Origin: Aquincolibacterium sp964606385
Lineage (GTDB): Bacteria > Omnitrophota > Omnitrophia > Omnitrophales > Aquincolibacteriaceae
NCBI GenBank assembly: GCA_964606385.1
Contig: CAZSFZ010000003.1
Location: forward strand, 62,001 to 126,000
DNA length: 64,000 bases
Direction: 5' to 3'
Below the pieces are notes generated by a model. The model saw only the letters and a program-made list of their open reading frames with translations. It did not search any database and had not been told where the DNA came from. Positions within the stretch are counted from its first letter, which is position 1; each line of letters opens with the position of its first letter. Positions 53,019 to 61,333 of the stretch are shown in pieces. Both the position numbers and the translations under genes were made by a program.

Positions 53019-54092
53019 ATGCCTGAAGACCCGAGATCACTCCCCAAGCTGCGCCGGCAACTTCTCCGTTGGTACCATAGGTCCAAGAGAGACCTTCCCT
53101 GGAGGCATACCCGGAACCCCTACAAGATCTGGGTCTCCGAGATCATGCTCCAGCAGACCCAGGTTGCGACGGTCATTCCTTACTACGAACGCTGGCTCCA
53201 AACATTCCCCTCTCTTGCCTCCCTGGCCGCGGCCCCGTTACCCAAGGTATTGAAGCTCTGGGCAGGACTGGGTTATTACAGGCGGGCCAGGATGTTCCAT
53301 CAGGCGGCCCGTCATGTCCAGCATGAACTTCACGGAAAAATCCCCAAAACGGCCGAGGCGCTGAGAAAACTTCCCGGTATCGGCCGCTACACGGCCGGCG
53401 CGATCGCCAGTATCGCCTGGGGTGAAAGGACGCCCGTATTGGACGGCAATGTGATACGGATCCTGACAAGGATTTTTGCTATTTCCCATAGTATCGACCG
53501 GCCCTCGACCCAGGAAAAACTTTGGAAGCTCGCGGCCGCGCTCCTTCCAGCGAAAAACTCCGGGGATTTCAATCAGGCCATGATGGAGCTGGGCGCAACG
53601 GTTTGTTTCCCTCTGAATCCTGATTGTTCTCAATGCCCGGTCAGGAAAAATTGCCGGGCTCGCCAAAAGGAGCGCGAACTTTCATATCCGGTCCGCTCGA
53701 GGAAAGAAAAGTACGAGAAGCTCCATATGGCAGCTTTGGTCCTGGTCGGTCCCCGGGGAAAGATCTGGCTCGAAAAACAACCGGAACACGGCCGCTGGGG
53801 AGGACTTTGGATGTTCCCTTTTTGGAAAAGTGAAGGGGACATGTTCGACGAATTAGGGTCTTTAGGATGGAAACCGGCGCTCAAAATGAAGGTTCAGCAT
53901 GGATTCACAAAATACAGGATCACATTGAAGGTGTTCGGCGTGGCGCCCAACAAAACCGCGTGGAAACATCGCTCAGGAAGATGGTTTTCGATCGGAAATC
54001 TGGCCCGCATCGCTTTTCCGTCCCCGCACAGGAAAATCGCTCAGGCGCTGGTGAAACCAAGTGGGGTTTTCGCGCCCCTTTTCTCTGCCTGA
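53019..54092 (+). CDS. mutY: A/G-specific adenine glycosylase
   Basis: 357 residues. The catalytic Glu is in SEIMLQQTQVAT (about 40), the helix-hairpin-helix is KLPGIGRYTAGAI, and the catalytic Asp is in VLDGNVIRIL. The [4Fe-4S] cysteines follow the C-x6-C-x2-C-x5-C pattern in CFPLNPDCSQCPVRKNC. The C-terminal part is a NUDIX-like domain that recognises 8-oxoguanine. It removes adenine mispaired with oxidised G. Monocistronic. Confidence 0.96.
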   Translation: MPEDPRSLPKLRRQLLRWYHRSKRDLPWRHTRNPYKIWVSEIMLQQTQVATVIPYYERWLQTFPSLASLAAAPLPKVLKLWAGLGYYRRARMFHQAARHVQHELHGKIPKTAEALRKLPGIGRYTAGAIASIAWGERTPVLDGNVIRILTRIFAISHSIDRPSTQEKLWKLAAALLPAKNSGDFNQAMMELGATVCFPLNPDCSQCPVRKNCRARQKERELSYPVRSRKEKYEKLHMAALVLVGPRGKIWLEKQPEHGRWGGLWMFPFWKSEGDMFDELGSLGWKPALKMKVQHGFTKYRITLKVFGVAPNKTAWKHRSGRWFSIGNLARIAFPSPHRKIAQALVKPSGVFAPLFSA

Positions 54093-54189
54093 CGGCAGGC
54101 CCACCAGAAGCGCGATATTTTAGAGACCCGGGTCCCGACTCACCTGAAACCGTTATCGCAAGGATAACCGCCGCAAACCCGGGGATCTC

Positions 54190-54411
54190 TTATTGATTCA
54201 TCCGATCGGTCAACCAGGCGTCCAGGACGTCTTTTTTAAAACGCCACTGTCCCCCGATCTTCGTTGCCGGAACTTCACCTTTCTTCAGTAGCCGATAGAT
54301 CGTCACGAGATGGAACCCGAGATACTTCGCCGCTTCCTTGGGCGTCATGATCTGGGTTCTTTCCCGCCTGGGATACTGGAATTCCTGGCCCTGCTCTTTT
54401 GCCTGTTCCAT
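54190..54411 (-). CDS. Excisionase-type helix-turn-helix protein
   Basis: 73 residues; the core MTPKEAAKYLGFHLVTIYRLLKKGEVPATKIGGQWRFKKDVLDAWL is an HTH_17 (winged, MerR-like) domain, the type of phage excisionases and of small regulators. The N-terminal 20 residues are Gln/Glu/Arg-rich. No integrase is near, so a regulator is as likely as a mobile-element relic. Its upstream region is unusually A/T-rich and holds a repeated TAGTATGTAG, a possible operator. Confidence 0.85.
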   Translation of the reverse strand: MEQAKEQGQEFQYPRRERTQIMTPKEAAKYLGFHLVTIYRLLKKGEVPATKIGGQWRFKKDVLDAWLTDRMNQ

Positions 54412-54456
54412 GCTAGTTCTCCTTGTCCATTATTGCTATTTTTGAATCTATTATAG

Positions 54457-54490
54457 CTACATACTACAACATAACTTATCCTACATACTA
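54457..54490 (-). promoter_or_regulatory. Direct repeat upstream of the HTH gene
   Basis: CTACATACTA at 54457-54466 and 54481-54490, 24 bases apart. On the minus strand a TATAAT lies just after the proximal copy. The arrangement suggests an operator for autoregulation. The surrounding 54412-54600 is A/T-rich and shows no gene. Confidence 0.5.
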
Positions 54491-54592
54491 TAAATTGTCA
54501 ATAGTTGCTAGTTTTTAGCATTTCGGGCTGTTTATGTAACTTATTGCCTTTTAAGCGCTTACAAAAAACGCTGCGGGAAAATAAAAATATTA

Positions 54593-54621
54593 TTGCGTGT
54601 TATTTTTATTCATTGTATTAT
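54593..54621 (+). promoter_or_regulatory. Sigma70-type promoter for exported protein B
   Basis: TTGCGT (54593-54598), a 17-base spacer, and TATTAT (54616-54621), 75 bases upstream of the ATG at 54696. It lies in an A/T-rich tract. Confidence 0.65.
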
Positions 54622-54695
54622 CTGTCCCTGTCCGGATTTTTCCGGATATCCGATCATTCGTCATCTTCAAACATTCATTAAAAGGGAGGTTGTTC

Positions 54696-55217
54696 ATGAA
54701 CAAGGCAAAGATATTGTTGGCTCTTCTGGTCTGCGCGTTCCTGCTCGTCCCGATGGGCTTCGCGAAAGACATGTGGGAAATGGCGGATTCCGAAGTCTAT
54801 AAAGAAAAAGCCGGCGCGATGTTAGGCCGCGGTCTTCTCAATGTTGCGACAAGCCCCGTGGATATCTTTGTTCAAACCGTGAACCGCTCCAAAGAAGGTC
54901 CCGCTCTTATCGGCACCTTGACGGGCATGGCCGGCGGTCTTGGCTGCACGGCACTCCGCGCCAGCTCGGGTATTGTGGATGCGGGTCTTTTCTGGGTCCC
55001 CGGATTCAACGGTTTTCCAGTAAACCGTTCCTATGATAATTGTTTGATCGAGGCTTCTGACGAAGTCGCGCAGCCTGTTTACCAGGCTCCGATGTCTTTC
55101 CAGCCCTCTCCCGCTGTGACCGAGGCAGCGCCGATCGTGACGGTGACCGAAACCGAACCCGCTCCGGTCAAGAAGCTCGTCAAAAAGCACAACGCTTACG
55201 ATTACGTAAAGAAATAA
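54696..55217 (+). CDS. Exported protein, TIGR04073-like (copy B)
   Basis: 173 residues; GGGAGG is followed by ATG at 54696. Signal peptide to about residue 23 (cut after GFA). The core is GRGLLNVATSPVDIFVQTVNRSKEG, then GTLTGMAGGLGCTALRASSGIVDAGLFWVPGF, then a Pro/Thr/Glu-rich C-terminal stretch. It has the same order of elements as copies A and C, with a longer tail. It is a single-gene unit between a good promoter and a strong terminator. Confidence 0.8.
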   Translation: MNKAKILLALLVCAFLLVPMGFAKDMWEMADSEVYKEKAGAMLGRGLLNVATSPVDIFVQTVNRSKEGPALIGTLTGMAGGLGCTALRASSGIVDAGLFWVPGFNGFPVNRSYDNCLIEASDEVAQPVYQAPMSFQPSPAVTEAAPIVTVTETEPAPVKKLVKKHNAYDYVKK

Positions 55218-55236
55218 GCGTTCGCAGGGATATAGT

Positions 55237-55277
55237 AAAAAAGCGCAAGGCCGAATATCGGTCTTGCGCTTTTTTTA
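55237..55277 (+). terminator. Terminator after exported protein B
   Basis: A-rich left arm AAAAAAGCGCAAG and right arm CTTGCGCTTTTTT with an inner CCGA/TCGG, 20 bases after the stop. The A and T tracts make it work in both directions, also ending pyrE. Confidence 0.9.
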
Positions 55278-55303
55278 TGTCCGGGGATTAAAACGCCGAG
55301 GCC

Positions 55304-55849
55304 TTACAACCCCAGATCGCGAAGCGTAAAGATAGGCGCGTAATTGTAATTGGCGAGAGTTTCAGAAGCCCCTTCGTTGCGATCCACCAGGCAAATCGTT
55401 TTGATCACCTTCGCTCCGAGAGCTTCGACTTCTTTGATCGCTTTCAAGACGGATCCCCCGGTCGTGATCACATCCTCGAGCATCACCACTTTGTCACCGG
55501 GTTGAAGGGCCGGACCTTCGATCATTTTCTGCATGCCGTGATCTTTGGCCTCTTTGCGGACAATGAATGCTTTGAGAGGCTTGCCGCTTTGGGAACTCAG
55601 GACGGAAACTGCCGCCGCAAGCGGGTCCGCGCCCAGCGTGGGCCCTCCGACCGCATCGGCGCCAGCTGCCTGGGCCATATGAAGGATCACTTTAGCCGCG
55701 TAGAACAGCCCTTGGGCGTCCAGCGTGACCTGCTTCCCGTCGATGTAGTATTGCGAGATCTTTCCGGAGGCCAGTTTGCGCTCCCCGCGCACCACCGCCT
55801 TCTCCTGGATCGATTTCAATAATTCCTGCTTAAGTGTCTGTTCATCCAT
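55304..55849 (-). CDS. pyrE: Orotate phosphoribosyltransferase
   Basis: 181 residues. The PRPP-binding motif is VMLEDVITTGGSVLKAIKEV (about 118-137), with an earlier SGKISQYYIDGKQVTLD and AVGGPTLGADPLAAAVS. The form is the shorter type seen in many anaerobes and archaea. It converts orotate to OMP in pyrimidine synthesis. It is 40 bases downstream of the tRNA methyltransferase gene. Confidence 0.95.
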   Translation of the reverse strand: MDEQTLKQELLKSIQEKAVVRGERKLASGKISQYYIDGKQVTLDAQGLFYAAKVILHMAQAAGADAVGGPTLGADPLAAAVSVLSSQSGKPLKAFIVRKEAKDHGMQKMIEGPALQPGDKVVMLEDVITTGGSVLKAIKEVEALGAKVIKTICLVDRNEGASETLANYNYAPIFTLRDLGL

Positions 55850-55889
55850 AAATAAACGACTCCTTTTTTTCTATTCTATCGGGGTGCTT

Positions 55890-56612
55890 TCAGGAATTCA
55901 AAACCTTTTCTCGTATCGTTCGCGAAAGCCCTTTGATCATCTGCGCCTCAGGCGCCAGAAGGCCGGAGCGCTTGATAAGCCCCCGAAAGGTATGAAGGAT
56001 CCGCGGCAGAAGGTTCGCCCCGCCCTCTTTGTATCCAAGCGCCCGAAGCGCTTCTTCAAAGTGCCGGACCGTAACCTCGATCTCTTTTTTGTTCAGGGTT
56101 CTTTCCTTCGTACGCGGGCCAGCCGGATCACGCCGCCACGCGAGAGCGAAAAGCATGACCATCACCGCTTGGGCAAGGTTCAGTGATGGATAGGCGGCCC
56201 CCGTCGGGATCATCACAAGATGGTCACACAGCGCGCTCTCCTCATTCGACAGCCCCTTGGACTCCCGTCCGAAAACGATCCCCACTTTCTGTTGACGTGA
56301 AACCCCGCGAACCTTCGCGATCGCTTTGTCAAAAGAAAGAAAAGCCCCACGATGGCCTCCGGAACGCCGCGTCGTCCCGATCACAAGCCCCAGATCGCGT
56401 ATCGCGTCTTCCGTCGAAGGGTAAACTTTCGCTTCTTTGAGAATGTCCGTCGCGGACATGGCCATTTTCTTCGACTTCACGCGCCAGGCTTTAGGAGGCT
56501 GTACGAGGCGCAGCCCCCGGAACCCCATATTCATGATCGCGCGGGCGGCAGCCCCGATATTATCGGGGTTCTCGGGAGAGACAAGGATGACCTGGATATT
56601 TTCTTTCTTCAT
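55890..56612 (-). CDS. trmJ: SPOUT tRNA (cytidine/uridine-2'-O-)-methyltransferase TrmJ-like
   Basis: 240 residues from the ATG at 56612 (the frame further upstream is not conserved). The SPOUT knot motifs are VILVSPENPDNIGAAARAIMNMGF at the N-terminus, VGIVFGRESKGLSNEE and YPSLNLAQAVMVMLFAL. The length and the helical C-terminal extension fit TrmJ, which methylates position 32 of tRNAs. Other TrmH-class targets cannot be ruled out. Confidence 0.9.
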   Translation of the reverse strand: MKKENIQVILVSPENPDNIGAAARAIMNMGFRGLRLVQPPKAWRVKSKKMAMSATDILKEAKVYPSTEDAIRDLGLVIGTTRRSGGHRGAFLSFDKAIAKVRGVSRQQKVGIVFGRESKGLSNEESALCDHLVMIPTGAAYPSLNLAQAVMVMLFALAWRRDPAGPRTKERTLNKKEIEVTVRHFEEALRALGYKEGGANLLPRILHTFRGLIKRSGLLAPEAQMIKGLSRTIREKVLNS

Positions 56613-56649
56613 CGGAATTTTCGGAGACCTGAGAAAAATGAACGATTCT

Positions 56650-57015
56650 TTATTCTTTTTCCCAGACGTAATCGGGAAGATCAAAATGACGCGTGATGGG
56701 CTCGGTTTCGCCCTTAAAAGGCGCCACGAAAGGCAGTACGGCGATATCGTTCACTCCCGACGCGACACGGGTCGTCAAGTTCGTGAAGAAGCGCGGGATA
56801 TAGGTCACAGGCCAAGCTTTCGGATGGTCCTTGCGCTCAAAGTTATAAGCCGACGCTAACTCCCCCGGCGATGTCAGGATATTCATCGCACCGCGCCCCT
56901 GGATGGAAGCGATCTCTTTGAAGGTGTTCTCTTTTTTAGCGGCTTCTTCCGCGTAAAGAGCGCCTGCCCCCAGCAATAAAAAGCCCACGAGTATCCAAGC
57001 CGTCATTTTTTTCAT
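56650..57015 (-). CDS. Small exported protein, TIGR04073-like (copy C)
   Basis: 121 residues from the ATG at 57015. Signal peptide (hydrophobic to about 20, cut after LYA). The mature chain has the shared GRGAMNILTSPGELASAY, then ARG/THR-bounded RFFTNLTTRVASGVNDIAVLPFVAPF, then a short charged tail EPITRHFDLPDYVWEKE. It lies 16 bases after rsmB and probably shares its transcript. Confidence 0.78.
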   Translation of the reverse strand: MKKMTAWILVGFLLLGAGALYAEEAAKKENTFKEIASIQGRGAMNILTSPGELASAYNFERKDHPKAWPVTYIPRFFTNLTTRVASGVNDIAVLPFVAPFKGETEPITRHFDLPDYVWEKE

Positions 57016-57031
57016 GTTCTTTTCTCCGCTT

Positions 57032-58324
57032 TTATTTATTTTTCTTGAACGCCGCAAGAAAGAAACCATCCGTCCCCGTCTCGGGCGGCCACAATTTGAA
57101 GAAGGGCTCCCCTCCTTCCCCGCACGGAACGGCTTCGAGTTCGGGATGCGCGGCCAAAAATTTCGCGGCCACCTCTTCGTTCTCGGCCGCTTCCACCGAA
57201 CAGGTGGCGTAGTACAGTTTGCCGTTTTTCGCAAGATATGGCAAAGCTTTTTCCAGGATCGCCAGCTGCTCCCGGGGAAGCGTCTCGAACCACGAGGGCG
57301 TGAGCTTCCATTTCGCGTCCGGATTCCGCCCAAGCGTCCCGGTCCCGGAACACGGCGCGTCCACCAGGATCCGGTCAAACCCCCGCTGGGCGAGTTTGAG
57401 GTCCGCCATGCGGTCCAGTTCCGCGGGAAAAATATTGAAGACCCCCGCGCGCTTGGCTCTTTTCTTAAGTTCCTCGAGCTTATAAGAGCGCAGGTCGGTC
57501 GCCACAATGCGCCCCTTGTTCTCCATCATGGCCGCCAAAAGAAGGCTCTTCCCGCCTCCTCCCGCGCAGACATCCCAAATGCTCTCCCCCGGCTGGGGGT
57601 CCATTTTCTGACAAACCATCTGGCTGCCTTCGTCCTGGACCTCGAACCAGCCGTCCCGGAAAGCCGGAGTATCAAATACGTTGCGCCGCTCCTGGAGGAT
57701 TAGGCCGAAATAAGATTTGGTGGTTTGATTCGCTTCCACGCCGAGCCGGCGGAACATATCCACAAGTTTTTTGCGGCTGATCTTGAGCGTATTCGCCCGA
57801 AGCACCAAAAGCGGCCTTTCCTGGAAAAAAGCGATCAAGCGCTCAGCCTCGGCCACGCCGAACGTTTTGACCCAGCGCTCAACGAGCCATAGCGGGAACG
57901 AATAGAGCCGGGCGATCATTTCTTCCTTGGACTTTGGGCCGCTCTCCTCCGGCAAGAGATGTTCCCTCAAGGCGTTATAGACCTTCTCGCTTTGCTGAAA
58001 GACCTCCCGGAAATCCTCTTTTGTGACAAACCCTTCTTTCACCGCGGCATAAAGACAAAGGCATTCCGCTTTTTCAAGATCGCTCATGATCGGACGCGGC
58101 TTCGCTTTTTCGACCCAAGCCTCCAGAAAGCTTTTGTGCCGGAAGATCGCGTAAAGGGTTTCGGAAAGGAATTTCCGGTCTCGGGAACCGATCTTTCTTC
58201 GATTCTGATAAAAATAACGCGCGAGCCATCGGTCGGAGGGCATGGGGTCTTTCGAGACGCCCTGCCAGGCTTCGGTCGCCATGCGGAGCTGCGAAGCGAT
58301 GAGCCGTTTTTGATTATCTTTCAT
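57032..58324 (-). CDS. rsmB: 16S rRNA (cytosine-C5)-methyltransferase, RsmB/NOP family
   Basis: 430 residues. An N-terminal NusB-like helical domain (about 10-140) is followed by the SAM-dependent methyltransferase: VCAGGGGKSLLLAA (motif I), ILVDAPCSGTGTLGRNPDAKW (first catalytic Cys) and YYATCSVEAAENE (second Cys). RsmB makes m5C967 in 16S rRNA; a sibling such as RsmF is possible. Confidence 0.92.
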   Translation of the reverse strand: MKDNQKRLIASQLRMATEAWQGVSKDPMPSDRWLARYFYQNRRKIGSRDRKFLSETLYAIFRHKSFLEAWVEKAKPRPIMSDLEKAECLCLYAAVKEGFVTKEDFREVFQQSEKVYNALREHLLPEESGPKSKEEMIARLYSFPLWLVERWVKTFGVAEAERLIAFFQERPLLVLRANTLKISRKKLVDMFRRLGVEANQTTKSYFGLILQERRNVFDTPAFRDGWFEVQDEGSQMVCQKMDPQPGESIWDVCAGGGGKSLLLAAMMENKGRIVATDLRSYKLEELKKRAKRAGVFNIFPAELDRMADLKLAQRGFDRILVDAPCSGTGTLGRNPDAKWKLTPSWFETLPREQLAILEKALPYLAKNGKLYYATCSVEAAENEEVAAKFLAAHPELEAVPCGEGGEPFFKLWPPETGTDGFFLAAFKKNK

Positions 58325-58415
58325 GAGTACCTCGGGATTAACGCCGCATGAAAATTAAGATCTCGGGAATGCGGCGCCACGCCGTTCTCTATTAAAATTA
58401 TGAAATAACGGCATA

Positions 58416-58449
58416 GAAAAAAAGGCCTGATCGCGGGGATCAGGCCTTT
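58416..58449 (-). terminator. Terminator after the 146-residue exported protein
   Basis: Perfect twelve-base arms (58421-58432 and 58438-58449) with a five-base loop, then a T-tract on the minus strand (58416-58423). Confidence 0.9.
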
Positions 58450-58485
58450 CGCAATATCAGAAAATCAAAGAGCGATCTCTAAAAA

Positions 58486-58926
58486 CTATTGCTCGCCGGC
58501 TCTCAAGATCCTCTGGCGAATATCGGATTCCCGTTCGAAACGATTCTGACGGGACACGTCCAGGGTCCTTTGAGCGGATGAAAGTTGCTGCTGAATATAC
58601 GGGTCGTTGTTGTTCTGGTTGCTCCGCGCTGTTTTGAAAGCATCCGTCGCGCTCCACGCGTGGTTGGCGATCAAGGGCCCGAGACCCACCCAGAAAAGAC
58701 CGCCGCTGGTGAGCGTTGCGAGAAGGATCGTGGTGGTGACGGCGGCGACTTCGATGCCTGCCATGATCTTGGTCTTGGTCGCCCCGATCTCGTTATTCAT
58801 GGCCTGCCCTGTGGTCGGTAAAAGCAGGGACGCGCCGAATTCTTTGCCGCCCACCGCAAAAGCCGCGGGAGATAAGGACGCGAAGATCATTAAAAATGCG
58901 ATAAGGATAGAAAGTTTCTTTTTCAT
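58486..58926 (-). CDS. Exported protein with hydrophobic glycine-rich core
   Basis: 146 residues. Signal peptide (hydrophobic 5-22, cut after AFA). The middle has an alternating hydrophobic TTTILLATLTSGGLFWVGLGPLIANHAW stretch, which could be one membrane hairpin, followed by an Asn/Gln/Arg-rich tail. No known family. It is the fourth small exported gene in this 6-kb stretch but does not align well with copies A-C. Own terminator; located after pepA (64 bases). Confidence 0.72.
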   Translation of the reverse strand: MKKKLSILIAFLMIFASLSPAAFAVGGKEFGASLLLPTTGQAMNNEIGATKTKIMAGIEVAAVTTTILLATLTSGGLFWVGLGPLIANHAWSATDAFKTARSNQNNNDPYIQQQLSSAQRTLDVSRQNRFERESDIRQRILRAGEQ

Positions 58927-58990
58927 AACGATTCTCCTTAAATTAGCTGCTTTTCCTGCTTTAAGTCTAACGGCTTTTTCGGAGAAATCT

Positions 58991-60514
58991 TTATGACTTC
59001 GAAACGCTTTCCGGACCCCAGCTCGAGAGAACTTCGGTCAAGAGCCGAACTCCGTATCCGGTCGCGCCCTTGGGACAATCGAACCGGTTTGAGGTGCAGT
59101 TGGCCACGCCGGCAATATCCAGATGGACCCACGGCGTTTTTTCGGGAACGAATTCTTTCAGGAACATCGCCGCCGTAATGGTCCCAGCGTAACCGTCCCC
59201 GGTATTTTTAAGGTCGGAATGGTGGGACTTGATACAGTCCCCGTAATCTTCCCACAGGGGCAGCGGCCAACACCGTTCCCCGACCTTATCCCCCGCTTCC
59301 TGGATGGCATCCATGAGCTTCGGATCCGTCCCGAGCATCCCGCAGGTCTTATCCCCGAACGTGTGATGACACATGCCGGTGAGGGTCGCCATATCGATGA
59401 TCGCTGTGGGATTGAATTTAGCGCAATAGGAAAGAGCGTCCGCCAGGATCAACCGTCCCTCGGCATCAGTATTGATCACTTCAACGGTTTTTCCGTTATA
59501 CATGCGGATAATATCGCCGGGACGCTGGGGATCATTGGCCACCGTGTTCTCAACGCACGGCGCCAGCCCCACGATGTGCACCGGCAGTTTCAGGTCCGCT
59601 ACAAGCCCCATCGTCGCGATGACCGCGATCGCGCCCGATTTATCATATTTCATCTCCTCCATACCTTTGGAAGGCTTGATCGAAATGCCGCCGGTGTCGA
59701 ATGTCACGCCTTTTCCCACAACGCATACCGTTCCGTTCTTCTTGTAGGCTTCTCCGTGCTCGAAAGCGATCAGCGCGGCCGGGGTCACGGCACCCGCATT
59801 CACCGCCAGGATCCCGTTCATGCCGAACTTTTTAAGTTCCGCGAGCCCAAGCACCTTACACTGCAGCCCTTTTTCGTGAGCAAGTTTTTTGGATTCCTCC
59901 ACGAGCCGCGGCGCGTTCATCACATTACCCGGTTCATTATTAAGATCGCGCGCGAAATTCACGGCCTTCGCGATCTTTTCCGCCCGCGTCATAATGGGTC
60001 GGGCCAGAGGGATCAGGTCCTTCGCTTGGGTCACAAGCTCCACGGATTCCGGAGCTTTCGCCGGATCATCCTTTTTCTGGGTCTTGTACGGCGTAAAACG
60101 ATAAGACGCGAGATAAGACGCTTCCGTCATGAGCCGAACGATCTCTCCGGCGGGAAGAGCCCCTTGCACGAAAGAATCGACAAGTACCCGGACCTTGGCG
60201 GCTTTCCGGGCGTTCGCGGCGGCGATCAGCGCGCCCACGGCCTTCCGCAGGGATTCACTTTTGTAATCTTTTTTCTCGCCCAACCCCAGGAGCATCATTT
60301 CCGGCGCCTGGCGATAGGCGGCCTGGTACGAACTGAACGTTTCGCCGCATTTTCCTTCGAAGCGTTTCCGGGTTAAGGCTGTTTCGGCGGCCCGCGCGAA
60401 CGCGGGATCGATCTTTTTAAGCGCCTTAAGATCCTTCTCGCCTTTAAAGAGCCCGAAAACAAAAAGATCCGCTTTGGGCGCTGATTTTGTCAAACCCGCA
60501 AATGAAACTTTCAT
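58991..60514 (-). CDS. pepA: Leucyl aminopeptidase (M17)
   Basis: 507 residues. The C-terminal M17 catalytic domain has the dizinc site in GKGVTFDTGGISIKPSKGMEEMKYDKSGA and the signature NTDAEGRLILADALSY, with NEPGNVMNAPRL earlier. It cleaves N-terminal residues from peptides and in some bacteria binds DNA. Length is normal. It is followed by a separate exported-protein gene. Confidence 0.96.
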   Translation of the reverse strand: MKVSFAGLTKSAPKADLFVFGLFKGEKDLKALKKIDPAFARAAETALTRKRFEGKCGETFSSYQAAYRQAPEMMLLGLGEKKDYKSESLRKAVGALIAAANARKAAKVRVLVDSFVQGALPAGEIVRLMTEASYLASYRFTPYKTQKKDDPAKAPESVELVTQAKDLIPLARPIMTRAEKIAKAVNFARDLNNEPGNVMNAPRLVEESKKLAHEKGLQCKVLGLAELKKFGMNGILAVNAGAVTPAALIAFEHGEAYKKNGTVCVVGKGVTFDTGGISIKPSKGMEEMKYDKSGAIAVIATMGLVADLKLPVHIVGLAPCVENTVANDPQRPGDIIRMYNGKTVEVINTDAEGRLILADALSYCAKFNPTAIIDMATLTGMCHHTFGDKTCGMLGTDPKLMDAIQEAGDKVGERCWPLPLWEDYGDCIKSHHSDLKNTGDGYAGTITAAMFLKEFVPEKTPWVHLDIAGVANCTSNRFDCPKGATGYGVRLLTEVLSSWGPESVSKS

Positions 60515-60532
60515 GATACCTCCTTAAAAGGA

Positions 60533-60886
60533 TTAGGATTGCTTGAAAAAAAAGATCTTGATCGCGACCAGAACCAAAAAAATGGCAAAAGAACGCTGGA
60601 GTAAGACCGCGTCCAATTTAAGCGATAATTTGGTCCCAAGCCAGACACCCAGGATGCTGAACAGGCCCAAAATGGCCGCAGCCTTCCAATCCACCATGCC
60701 GGCCTTCCCGTGAAAGATCGCCCCGGAAAGCGCCGTAAAAATAATGATCAGAAGGGACGTCCCGATCGCCCGATGGACATCAAAGCCTTTCAGGAGCATC
60801 AGCAAGGGCACAAAGATGGTCCCGCCTCCGACTCCGAATAAGCCTCCCAAAAAACCCCCTAAAATCCCGATCAACGCTATAGCCAT
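60533..60886 (-). CDS. Half-size TauE/SafE-family permease
   Basis: 117 residues with four hydrophobic helices and the family start GGFLGGLFGVGGGTIFVPLLM. Full TSUP proteins are about 250 residues with two such halves; this has one, so it may act as a homodimer. It is intact (good start, no frameshift seen). It lies 18 bases upstream of pepA and 24 bases downstream of the RNase HI-like gene. Sulfite or sulfoacetate export is the usual family role and cysE is near, but substrate is unproven. Confidence 0.85.
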   Translation of the reverse strand: MAIALIGILGGFLGGLFGVGGGTIFVPLLMLLKGFDVHRAIGTSLLIIIFTALSGAIFHGKAGMVDWKAAAILGLFSILGVWLGTKLSLKLDAVLLQRSFAIFLVLVAIKIFFFKQS

Positions 60887-60910
60887 ACCTTGCTTTCCCG
60901 TTTATCTCTT

Positions 60911-61333
60911 TTAATGGCCTTCGTGATCCAGCGCCAGATTCACGAGCCGGTCAACATGCTTGATCTTCGGATGTTCGCGTGGCACATGAAAATAAGAAAT
61001 CCGTTTGAACTTTTTCTCAAGGTCTTTGACTTGTGTAAAGAACGGCTTAAGGTGCTCAGCCTTGAGCCTGTAAATCCCCGAGAGCTGGCGGGCAACGAGT
61101 TCGCTGTCCAGGAAATAATCCGCCTCGGAGATCCCGAGCTCTGAAGCCAGCATCAGGCCGCGGACCACCGCGGTGTATTCCGCGACATTGTTGGTGGTGT
61201 CCCCGATAGTTTCCCCGTGATCGGTCAGTTTCTGGTCTTTTTCATCACAGATCAGGACGCCGATGGCCGCGGGCCCCGGATTGCCGCGGGCGCCCCCGTC
61301 GGAATAGATCTTGGCTTTCGCGAGAGCCTTCAT
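60911..61333 (-). CDS. Ribonuclease HI-like protein
   Basis: 140 residues. The RNase H active-site carboxylates are visible: Asp in IYSDGGARGNPGP (about 11), Glu in NVAEYTAVVRGL, Asp in YFLDSELVARQLSG, and a final Asp in HVDRLVNLALD. This is the Rv2228c/archaeal-type short form without an N-terminal hybrid-binding domain. It degrades RNA in RNA:DNA hybrids. It overlaps cysE by four bases. Confidence 0.92.
   Translation of the reverse strand: MKALAKAKIYSDGGARGNPGPAAIGVLICDEKDQKLTDHGETIGDTTNNVAEYTAVVRGLMLASELGISEADYFLDSELVARQLSGIYRLKAEHLKPFFTQVKDLEKKFKRISYFHVPREHPKIKHVDRLVNLALDHEGH

Noticed and set aside
60533..60886. Truncated pseudogene of a full-length TauE/SafE protein
   Set aside because: It has a proper start, intact frame and four complete helices; half-size family members exist, so it was kept as an intact gene.
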